DNA of 64,000 nt from CAYYMH01 sp964472785 (GTDB lineage Bacteria > Zhuqueibacterota > Zhuqueibacteria > Thermofontimicrobiales > Thermofontimicrobiaceae). Where the stretch lies: assembly GCA_964472785.1 (NCBI GenBank), contig CAYYMH010000007.1, positions 1-64,000 of the forward strand. Direction: 5' to 3'. The stretch's first letter is position 1, and each line of letters starts with the position of its first letter. Of the stretch, positions 23,914 through 32,377 are shown piece by piece. Made by a program: the position numbers and the translations under genes. Under the pieces are notes generated by a model. The model was not told the origin of the DNA and did not search any database. It saw only the letters and a program-made list of their open reading frames with translations.

Positions 23914-26832
23914 ATGCGCAGATTTATCTTTATTAGCTTTTGTATCATATTATTAATATCTCTCCAATTATTCGGGGGGACAACCGGAAAAATAACGGGT
24001 GTTGTTCGGGATGCAGAAACGCAACAACCATTGCCCGGTGCTAATGTTTTAATTCAGGGAACACAGTTAGGTGCTGCGACGGATATGGAAGGAAATTATA
24101 TCATCATTAATGTTCCTCCCGGCACATACACTGTCAAAGCGATGATGATGGGATATACAATTGTGAATAAAACAGAGGTGCGGGTCAGAGTTGATTTGAC
24201 AACAACGATTGATTTTGATTTGAGCCCCACTGTATTGGAAATGGGGGAGGAAGTGACAATTGTTGCCGAACGCCCGTTAGTCCAAAAAGATATCACATCG
24301 AGTCGCGCGATTATCGGCGCCGAAGAAATCTCGGCAATGCCGGTGGAAAACTTTCATCAGGTTTTGCAATTGCAGGCTGGTGTCGTTCAGGGCAGCGGCG
24401 GTGAAATGCACGTTCGCGGTGGTCGTTCAAATGAGGTCACTTATTTAGTCGATGGGATCTCGGTCACTGATCCGTATTCTTCAAGCATGGCTGTGTCGGT
24501 AGAAAATTCTGCCATTCAGGAATTGGAATTAGTTAGTGGCACCTTTAATGCAGAATACGGGCAGGCAATGTCCGGTATCGTGAATATTGTAACAAAAGAG
24601 GGTGGTCAGGGTTATTCAGGCGAATTGAAAAGTTATATTGGTGATTATTTTAGCTCCAACGACGAAACATTTATGAATATTGATGAGATTAATCCGTTCT
24701 CAATTTGGGACACACAGGGAAGTTTAAGCGGACCGGTGCCTTTTACCAATAATAAGATGACGTTTTTCTTATCTGGTCGCCGTTATGATACGGACGGTTA
24801 TCTCTACGGAATTCGCCGCTATGCTCCGACTGACTCAAACTCCTATATCGGTGACGATCCGGCGGATTGGATTCTGGAGGAATCCGGAGACGGAGATTTT
24901 GTACCGATGAATACTTATCTTAAAAATACCGGTCAGTTAAAGTTGGCTTACAGCTTCAGACCAAATATGAAACTCACTTATAATGTATTTCTGGAACGAA
25001 CCCAATCGCAATCATACAGTCATAAATATAAATATAATCCGGACGGAAGAACGACCAGTTATAAAGACGCAGCTAATCAGATTCTCACCTGGACGCATAC
25101 CTTGAGTCCGAATACATTTTATAGTTTGAAGTACTCCAACTTTCTCAATATGGGAAAATCTTATGCTTATAAAGATGAATACGATCCCAGATACATTTCC
25201 CCCAAACGTTTTGACAGAGCTGGTACTTATGAATTTTACATGGGCGGCGTAAGCATGGGACATTATGATCGGCATACATTAACCAATGTTTTTAAATTTG
25301 AAATGACCAGTCAGGTAAACAAAGTGCATCAGATTAAAGGAGGAGCTGAATATCGTTGGAATAAGCTGTTTCTCAATAGTTTCTCAATCATTAATGATGA
25401 GTCAACAAACTGGCAGCCGCAGGTACTGGATGTGACAAATTTATCTCATGATCGTTATACCAATTATCCCAGGGATTTTGCCTGTTATTTACAGGATAAA
25501 ATTGAGCTAAAAGACATGATCGTCAATGTCGGTTTGCGGTTCGAATATTTCGATCCCAACAGTCGCACGCTGACTGATGAGCGCGATCCGAATTTGTGGA
25601 AACCGAATAAATATGTCATCCTGGATGCGGTTACGGACGATGGCACGAGGCGAGTTAAAGTACCGGTTCGAATCGATCCGAATACCGGTGATCAGACAAT
25701 TATCAATCCGAACACCGGCGAGCCAATGGGAGCGGATCATAATTCGATTCAGTTACTGGTTCTCGATAGCCGCAAAAGAGAATCTGCTCAATATTTGGAG
25801 AATGTGACACTGGTCGATACAACAATCGGGAATCCGATCTCCCGGGGTTCGATGAACTGGTTTAATGATACGACGCCAAAATATCAAATCAGCCCGAGAA
25901 TCGGTATCGCTTATCCGATTACCGAACAGGGTGTGATTCACATTTCATACGGACATTTTTTACAGATTCCCAATTACAGCTACCTCTATACTAATCCTGA
26001 ATTCGAAGTTGCGCTTAGCACAGGTCAGGCAGGTAGCTTAATGGGGAATGCGGATTTGGAGCCGCAACGAACCGTGAGTTATGAAATTGGTTTACAGCAG
26101 CAGCTCACCGACAATATTGCCATCGATATTACAGGGTTTTATAAAGACATTAGAAATTTATTAGGTACGGAAATAAAGAAAACCTATAGCCAGGATATTT
26201 ATGCTGTCTATATCAATCGCGATTATGGAAACGTTCGCGGAATTACGTTAAATTTGAAAAAAAGATACTCCAATTATATCTCCGGATCTTTGGATTACAC
26301 ATTTTCAGTGTCTGAAGGAAACGCATCCGATCCGGCTGCTGCTTACTATGATCAACGAGCAGGACGGGATCCGGAGAAGCAGCTTGTGCCGCTGGATTGG
26401 GATCAACGACACACGATTAATTTGTCGTTAAATATTTCCAAACCCAAAGATTGGGGGATCAGTTTTGTCGGGCAATACGGAAGCGGGCTGCCCTACACGC
26501 CTACCAGCACCGGGTTGCAGGGATTTCAGAATTTGCAGACTGTATTTCAAAACAGCGGCAGAAAACCGGCGAACTTCAACGTCGATGTTAGAATGCATAA
26601 AGATGTGTATTACAACAATTTGAAATTATCCCTGTTCTGCAACATTTACAATTTATTTGACATCGAAAATGAACGCTATGTCTATTCGGATACTGGAAGC
26701 GCGGGCTATTCCATTGAACAACTTCGAACAACAGATACTCCGGGTCCAAACACAGTGGATGAATATTTCTTGCGACCGTATTATTATTCAGCGCCGAGAA
26801 GTATTCGTCTGGGTATGGCAGTATCGTTTTAA
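23914..26832 (+). CDS. TonB-dependent receptor, SusC-like (module 2)
   Basis: A 972-residue outer-membrane transporter very close in design to the module 1 receptor: signal peptide, carboxypeptidase-regulatory-like domain (GKITGVVRDAETQQPLPGANV, about 25-45), TonB-box-like EVTIVAERP, plug with HVRGGRSNEVTYLVDGISV and FNAEYGQAMSGIVNIVTKEGG, and barrel ending RSIRLGMAVSF. It shares long stretches with module 1 such as ELKDMIVNVGLR and PLDWDQRHTIN, so the two are probably duplicates, but it lacks the acidic repeat insertion. The start follows AGGAG 22 bases after the preceding barrel gene. The substrate is unknown. Confidence 0.88.
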   Translation: MRRFIFISFCIILLISLQLFGGTTGKITGVVRDAETQQPLPGANVLIQGTQLGAATDMEGNYIIINVPPGTYTVKAMMMGYTIVNKTEVRVRVDLTTTIDFDLSPTVLEMGEEVTIVAERPLVQKDITSSRAIIGAEEISAMPVENFHQVLQLQAGVVQGSGGEMHVRGGRSNEVTYLVDGISVTDPYSSSMAVSVENSAIQELELVSGTFNAEYGQAMSGIVNIVTKEGGQGYSGELKSYIGDYFSSNDETFMNIDEINPFSIWDTQGSLSGPVPFTNNKMTFFLSGRRYDTDGYLYGIRRYAPTDSNSYIGDDPADWILEESGDGDFVPMNTYLKNTGQLKLAYSFRPNMKLTYNVFLERTQSQSYSHKYKYNPDGRTTSYKDAANQILTWTHTLSPNTFYSLKYSNFLNMGKSYAYKDEYDPRYISPKRFDRAGTYEFYMGGVSMGHYDRHTLTNVFKFEMTSQVNKVHQIKGGAEYRWNKLFLNSFSIINDESTNWQPQVLDVTNLSHDRYTNYPRDFACYLQDKIELKDMIVNVGLRFEYFDPNSRTLTDERDPNLWKPNKYVILDAVTDDGTRRVKVPVRIDPNTGDQTIINPNTGEPMGADHNSIQLLVLDSRKRESAQYLENVTLVDTTIGNPISRGSMNWFNDTTPKYQISPRIGIAYPITEQGVIHISYGHFLQIPNYSYLYTNPEFEVALSTGQAGSLMGNADLEPQRTVSYEIGLQQQLTDNIAIDITGFYKDIRNLLGTEIKKTYSQDIYAVYINRDYGNVRGITLNLKKRYSNYISGSLDYTFSVSEGNASDPAAAYYDQRAGRDPEKQLVPLDWDQRHTINLSLNISKPKDWGISFVGQYGSGLPYTPTSTGLQGFQNLQTVFQNSGRKPANFNVDVRMHKDVYYNNLKLSLFCNIYNLFDIENERYVYSDTGSAGYSIEQLRTTDTPGPNTVDEYFLRPYYYSAPRSIRLGMAVSF

Positions 26833-26914
26833 ATATTGAGTGTATTCACTGAGAAAAAGAAAACTTACTATCAATCAATAGTTGATTTTTTTTCAATACC
26901 GATGGAGGTTATGG

Positions 26915-29900
26915 ATGACGTCAATCAGAAAAATTTTTATACTTGTTTTCAGCTTCTTGTTAGTTATTAGCTTGCCGTTGTTTAGTGCAGGCGATAAAAC
27001 AATGCCTGACAAGAGTTTGAAAAAAACTCTGGGTCATGAACATCGTCGCAGCGGGATTCACGATGGTAACAATATTCTGACCATATTTTTTAACTATGGC
27101 AACTTTGGTAATTGGTTTGAAGATTCAAACAGACTTCAGTCCGGTATTTGGCCCAAAGGCTCCGGGCATAGTTATTTTGCTGAATTTTGTCCTTTTGTCG
27201 GTGCAGAAGTTTATGACGGCTATGGACAGCGCAGGCATATTTTCAGTGACGGTTTGGGACACACAGGCCGTGCAGATATGGCGCCGGGTGGCGAATATCA
27301 GTATTGTTTTGAACCATTACCCGGCTATTTTGATCCGAATCAGGATTACATCGCCATGGTCAACGCAAAAGGATCGGAAGATAATGATGGTCCGGACGGT
27401 ATTCCGGCTCACATGGGATCCGAAGATGATGACGGAAAACCGGATAGTTGGCCCACGGTTTGGCCTGATAAACCAGATTGGGTTGATCCGAGAACTGGCG
27501 TGCCATTTTGGAATGGACAATACGGCGCTTATGCGCGAGCTAGTCAGGAATCTTACTTCCGTATGAACGATGATGCAAATGACGAGTTTTACTTTTTTCC
27601 CGATCCAGCGGATTCTTCAAAACGCGGGTTGGGTTTGGAAGTCGAAGTTCGCGGTTATCAGTGGGCAGATCCTCAGGCTGAAGATATTCTTATTTTTACT
27701 TATTGGATCACGAACACCGGCGAATATCTTTATGAGAAAACTATTTTCGGGATGTATGGCGACGCGGATATTGGAGAACAAGAAGATAATAGTGATGATC
27801 TTTCGCAATTCAATAAGGACGAGGATATCGTCTATCAGTGGGACAAAGACCTTTACTCCCCCGCAGATGGTGGTTTTTCACCAGGCTATTTTGGATGGAA
27901 ATTTTTGGAATCTCCGGGTAACCCGCATGATGGAATAGACAATGATGGCGATGGCCTCCCCGGAGCGGATGGTAATCCCTGGGATGAGAGTCAGGAGGAT
28001 GGAATTGATAATGATGGGGATTGGGATCCGAAAATTGATGATATCGGGAGCGATGGTTTGGGACCGGATTATCCTGATTATCCCGGACCCGATCCGGACG
28101 GTACAGAAGGAAATGGCGTTCCGGATCGAGGAGAGCCGAATTTTGAATATACGGATAATGACGAATCAGATCAGATCGGTCTAACCAGTTTCTTAAGTGC
28201 TGACTGGAAAGTGACGCTGATCGAATTGGGAGAAGATGAGAAATTATGGTCACAAACGATCCCTGGTAGCTTTTCCAAAGCTTTGAGTCAAGTCGATATT
28301 GTGATGCATTACGGTTCTGGTTATTTTGAGGTGCCACCGGAACCCAATCCGGATTCACGGAGAAAGTTTGCGATCAGTATGGTGATGGGAGCAGATCGTG
28401 ACGATTTGGTACGAAATGCACAAACTATGCAACAGATTTATAATGCGGATTATAATTTTGCCGCAGTTCCGTTGAAACCTAACGTAACTGCTGTTCCCGG
28501 TGATCAACGTGTCACGCTTTACTGGGATAAAATTTCAGAAGGCTCCCGCGATCCGATTTACGGGTATGATTTTGAAGGATATGTCATTTATCGGGCAACC
28601 GATCCGGGCTTTTTAGAAAGTTACATCGGTACTGACACTTATGGTAATAAGTCATTTAACAAACCGATCGCACAGTTCGATTTGAAGAATGGATTGAAAG
28701 GTCCACATCCGGTGGCACGAGACGGTATTCAGTTCAATATGGGAAGCGATACCGGTTTGCAATATACTTTTATTGATTCCGGTCAAACCTGGCAGGGACC
28801 TGTGGAAAACGGACAGACCTATTACTATGCCGTATGCTCTTATGATAAAGGATATTATGATGACTTTTTCGAAAGAGGATTAACTGAACTCGATAGTCTG
28901 CAGGAAAAAGCACCGGCAGTCTGTGAAAAGAGGATTCAGTTTGATGCCTCCGGCGCAGTAACCTTCATCGATGTAAACTGTGCGGAAGTTGTACCGAATG
29001 TACCAGTTGTTGGATATATTGATCCCCCGGAATTGAATCGTGATAACGGATGGGTGCGAAGAGTTGAAGGGCACGGTACCGGTGAAATTATCATTGATGC
29101 GCTGGATCCCATCAAAATTATTAACAGTGCTCAATACGAAATCACGTTTGATGATAGCAGTAATTATATTGTTGAAAATGGAAATACTATTGTTATCGAT
29201 ACGACATTGTTCGTTAAAGATTTAAAGGTTAACACCGAAACAGTCAAAATCGATACCAACTTTGTTCTGCTAAACAGGGAACATCTCGTTCCGTCTTCAA
29301 CAGTAGTTACTGTTCAGGGTGAGGATACTGAGTACGAGATCGGCGTGGATTACGAAGTTGGCTTTGATGTGGGTAATTTCAGGGCATTACCCGGTGGTGC
29401 ATTGCCGATCAGTGATGAAGAGAATACTTATTATGCGGAAGTGAGTTATCAATATTATCCGGTTTATAATAGCACCTATATTAATGGTGAAGACCGAAAT
29501 GAATATTTTGACGGCTTACGCATCCTGGTTAACAATCATGAACTGGAAGCAAGCACGGATCGAAGCGGTTGGCTGACAGGAGATGATCATCAACAGTATT
29601 TGGCGCAATTCGGTTTTATCGGTGAAAATGATCTGATTCCTGATGAATATGTCACCGATACAAATTATGATTATTTCGTCGGATTGTACACCAACAACGG
29701 TTACGCCGTACCGTATGATTATATGATCGCGATTTATGATTCAGTGGTCACGCAAGATTTTCAGAAGCGGCCGGCGAATTTTCTCGTTTTTAATTTAACA
29801 ACCGGAGATACGTCAGATTTTGTATTTTTTGATCAGGACCGGGATTCGATGCTATCGGATCAGGATTTGTTAACGCCTTTAACCTACGTCAAGAATAGGC

Positions 29901-30484
29901 CACGCGGAACCTGGCAGGTTCGGTTTTCGGCACCAAGAGATCAAGTGGTTTGGCGGGATTCGTTAAATGAATTTGGTTATTCGGTTAGAGATAAAGAAGG
30001 AGAGATTATCAAACTCCCGGTGGACACGATAATGGTGGAAAAAATACCACCGAAAGCCGGAGATATTTTTTATCTTGCAGTAAATAAACCATTTTCCGGA
30101 GCAGATCGGTTTTCATTTGAAGCGCAGGCGCCTTATGTTGACCAAAAAATAGCACAGGATGAAAGTCAATTGAAAAACATTGCTGTTGTTCCCAATCCGT
30201 ATGTTGTAACTGCCTCATGGGAACCGCAACATTTTTATTCCTCCGGTCGAGGCACGAGAAAAATTGATTTTATCCATTTGCCTCAGAAGTGTACAATTAA
30301 AATATTTACCATGAGAGGCTACCTCGTTGATACGATTTATCACGATAGTCCAATCAATGATGGCGCAGAATCATGGGATATGCTATCAAAAGATGGGATG
30401 GAAATTGCTTACGGAGTTTATATCTTTCACGTAAGTACTCCCTCAGGTCAAAATTATATCGGAAAATTTGCGGTGATCAAATAG
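26915..30484 (+). CDS. Large secreted surface protein with variant T9SS tail (module 2)
   Basis: A 1189-residue paralogue of the module 1 secreted protein. The start ATG 26915 has TGGAGG six bases upstream and opens a signal peptide (RKIFILVFSFLLVISLPLFSA). Conserved elements in order are HRRSGIHDGNNILTIFFNYG, WPKGSGHSYFAEF, EPLPGYF, RGYQWADPQAEDILIFTYW, MYGDADIGE, KFLESPGNP, the acidic loops DGIDNDGDG and DGIDNDGDWD, and ESDQIGLTSF. A fibronectin-like domain follows (NVTAVPGDQRVTLYWD). The sorting-like C-terminus begins near residue 1084 (IAVVPNPYVV, CTIKIFTMRGYLVDT, YIGKFAVIK). It is slightly longer than its paralogues because of an extended central region. The module receptor precedes it and the PorV-like carrier follows after 17 bases. 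Confidence 0.78.
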   Translation: MTSIRKIFILVFSFLLVISLPLFSAGDKTMPDKSLKKTLGHEHRRSGIHDGNNILTIFFNYGNFGNWFEDSNRLQSGIWPKGSGHSYFAEFCPFVGAEVYDGYGQRRHIFSDGLGHTGRADMAPGGEYQYCFEPLPGYFDPNQDYIAMVNAKGSEDNDGPDGIPAHMGSEDDDGKPDSWPTVWPDKPDWVDPRTGVPFWNGQYGAYARASQESYFRMNDDANDEFYFFPDPADSSKRGLGLEVEVRGYQWADPQAEDILIFTYWITNTGEYLYEKTIFGMYGDADIGEQEDNSDDLSQFNKDEDIVYQWDKDLYSPADGGFSPGYFGWKFLESPGNPHDGIDNDGDGLPGADGNPWDESQEDGIDNDGDWDPKIDDIGSDGLGPDYPDYPGPDPDGTEGNGVPDRGEPNFEYTDNDESDQIGLTSFLSADWKVTLIELGEDEKLWSQTIPGSFSKALSQVDIVMHYGSGYFEVPPEPNPDSRRKFAISMVMGADRDDLVRNAQTMQQIYNADYNFAAVPLKPNVTAVPGDQRVTLYWDKISEGSRDPIYGYDFEGYVIYRATDPGFLESYIGTDTYGNKSFNKPIAQFDLKNGLKGPHPVARDGIQFNMGSDTGLQYTFIDSGQTWQGPVENGQTYYYAVCSYDKGYYDDFFERGLTELDSLQEKAPAVCEKRIQFDASGAVTFIDVNCAEVVPNVPVVGYIDPPELNRDNGWVRRVEGHGTGEIIIDALDPIKIINSAQYEITFDDSSNYIVENGNTIVIDTTLFVKDLKVNTETVKIDTNFVLLNREHLVPSSTVVTVQGEDTEYEIGVDYEVGFDVGNFRALPGGALPISDEENTYYAEVSYQYYPVYNSTYINGEDRNEYFDGLRILVNNHELEASTDRSGWLTGDDHQQYLAQFGFIGENDLIPDEYVTDTNYDYFVGLYTNNGYAVPYDYMIAIYDSVVTQDFQKRPANFLVFNLTTGDTSDFVFFDQDRDSMLSDQDLLTPLTYVKNRPRGTWQVRFSAPRDQVVWRDSLNEFGYSVRDKEGEIIKLPVDTIMVEKIPPKAGDIFYLAVNKPFSGADRFSFEAQAPYVDQKIAQDESQLKNIAVVPNPYVVTASWEPQHFYSSGRGTRKIDFIHLPQKCTIKIFTMRGYLVDTIYHDSPINDGAESWDMLSKDGMEIAYGVYIFHVSTPSGQNYIGKFAVIK

Positions 30485-30501
30485 CGAGGAGGAATAATAT
30501 A

Positions 30502-31536
30502 ATGAAAAAAATAGTGCTATTCATATTAATAATTAGTCTACTCAGCGGATATCATTTAAGCGCTCAGGACGTAATCAAGGATGTTTCAAAAGTTGGCACC
30601 ACAGCAGCCTCTTTTCTTGCGATTGAGGTCGGAGCACGCGCAATCGGAATGGGGGGCGCATTTGTTGCTGTTGCTGATGATGCGACATCACTGTATTGGA
30701 ATCCGGCAGGTATCGCCCGGCTGGCTAACAATGTCGAAGTAACGCTGAATCACACCAATTGGCTGGCAGACGTTTATTATGATTATGGGGGCGTCACACT
30801 CTCTTTAGGTCGAACCGGCGTCGTTGGATTAAGTTTTACTTCGTTGACAATGGACGAGATGCTGGTGAGAACTGTTGCCTATCCCGAAGGCACCGGTGAG
30901 AAATTCGGCGCCAGTGATTTTGCAATTACTGGTTCCTACGCACGAAATTTGACAGACCGGTTCTCCATCGGATTTAATGCAAAATACGTTCATCAACAAC
31001 TTTGGCACGAGAGCGCATCCGGAATGGCGATTGATATCGGAACGCTGTTCACGACACAGTTTAATGGTATGACGGTTGGAATGAGCATCAGCAATTTCGG
31101 AAGCAAAATGCAACTGATCGGTCCGGACACGCAATTCCCGGTCGATGTAGCGCCGGACAAATACGGAAACAACAATAAAATCGTGGGCAACATGAAAACC
31201 GATCAATGGTCATTACCACTGATCTTTCGTTTTGGTGTAGCAATGAATGTTATCAACAATTATAATTATCGCTGGACGGTTGCTCTGGATGCCATGCATC
31301 CCAACGATAATACAGAATATTTGAATGTGGGAACCGAATACGCCATTAAAAAGATGATATTTTTGAGAGCCGGTTACAAAAATCTGTTTATGAAAGATAG
31401 TGAAGAAGGTTTGACATTCGGTGCCGGATTAGCCTACGATTTGATGGGTCAGATGAAATTAAAACTGGACTATGCTTATGCTGACTTCGGCATTTTGGAA
31501 AATGTTCAGCGATTTAGTTTGGGGCTGGAATTTTAG
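30502..31536 (+). CDS. PorV/PorQ-family outer-membrane protein (module 2)
   Basis: A 344-residue family member with signature GTTAASFLAIEVGARAIGMGGAFVAVADDATSLYWNPAG and a C-terminus ending FSLGLEF. I start it at ATG 30502, preceded by CGAGGAGGA; the open frame extends upstream into the secreted protein gene, but the signal peptide (KKIVLFILIISLLSGYHLSA) begins here. It is more similar to the module 1 copy than to those of modules 3 and 4, for example in the shared segment around MTVGMSISNFG. Predicted role: carrier or attachment factor for the upstream secreted protein. Confidence 0.87.
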   Translation: MKKIVLFILIISLLSGYHLSAQDVIKDVSKVGTTAASFLAIEVGARAIGMGGAFVAVADDATSLYWNPAGIARLANNVEVTLNHTNWLADVYYDYGGVTLSLGRTGVVGLSFTSLTMDEMLVRTVAYPEGTGEKFGASDFAITGSYARNLTDRFSIGFNAKYVHQQLWHESASGMAIDIGTLFTTQFNGMTVGMSISNFGSKMQLIGPDTQFPVDVAPDKYGNNNKIVGNMKTDQWSLPLIFRFGVAMNVINNYNYRWTVALDAMHPNDNTEYLNVGTEYAIKKMIFLRAGYKNLFMKDSEEGLTFGAGLAYDLMGQMKLKLDYAYADFGILENVQRFSLGLEF

Positions 31537-32377
31537 TCATATTGATGAAAAAAGTTTTGTCAAGAAATATTATTTATGATGAATGATATTTTTGAATGAA
31601 ATATAAGCTCAGCTTTACAGAGGCTGAGCTTTTATTTTGTGAGCTGATTGATACAAAAATATTTGAATTTTCAATGTCATATTACCTTAAACAATTGGAA
31701 CCAAATATTTTACTTGACAATTATAAATAAAATGTTAAATTATTATCATATAACCAATTATCTTTAGCTTATATTTCGAGTTTTTGCATAGAGCGTGAAT
31801 AAAATTGCACAGTATATTTAAAGTGTGAATCACATAAGTAATTCTTAAAATCAATAGCTTAGGCGAAATTCGAAGCAGATGGAACAACTTTTGTTAAACC
31901 TCTATAAATTCTATTCTGCAATCTATCCTTGTGTTTCAAATCGCCATTATTAAATAGGGGAGTATTATATCGACAGTGTCGACATATTTTATCCATAGTT
32001 TTATTAATGATTCTAAACAAACAGCTTCGATAAGAAGAATTATTTCTTTAACTTCTGGGTGCTTTACTGATTAATCGGGAATACATTTTAATTAAATTAT
32101 TCTAATATGGATGACCAGTAAAAAATATCAGCTTTAAATAAAGGGATTTTTCGATTGTAGAGACTGTTAATAATTATCGAATTGAATTGGAATTATCAAA
32201 GACTTCTAATACAGCCCCTGCGGTCTGTTTAATCAGTAAAAAAACAAAAAAAACTATTAATCCAACAGGTCATTCATATTTCTAATAATGTAATACAAAT
32301 CTTCAAAGGAGGTGATAAGTGCTTCTTTTTTTATTGTTTGATTTGACATTAAATTAACCAGTAGAGGAGGGTATTTC
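31537..32377 (+). other. Long non-coding region before module 3
   Basis: 841 bases, the longest gap in the window, strongly AT-rich and without a plausible gene. It holds a terminator (31606-31635), a TTGACA (31714-31719), an imperfect GTTA...TAAC palindrome (31734-31754), and a 13-base palindrome TCGACAGTGTCGA (31970-31982). At the end, GGAGGTGAT (32309-32317) is followed by a 12-codon GTG frame (32319-32357) that ends 21 bases before the receptor ATG. Together these suggest a long regulated leader, but no known riboswitch was recognised. Confidence 0.45.
31606..31635 (+). terminator. Hairpin terminator after module 2
   Basis: AAGCTCAGC (31606-31614) and GCTGAGCTT (31624-31632) form a perfect 9-bp stem with a 9-base loop, followed by a short T-rich tail. 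It lies about 70 bases after the module 2 PorV-like gene. Confidence 0.75.

Noticed and set aside
27810..28358. 182-codon open frame on the minus strand
   Set aside because: It lies antisense within the module 2 secreted protein, and its H/P/R-rich translation reflects the opposite strand of acidic repeats.
31734..31754. Second Zur box upstream of module 3
   Set aside because: The half-sites match each other at only 7 of 9 positions, and it is over 600 bases from the receptor gene. It is noted as a weak similarity only.
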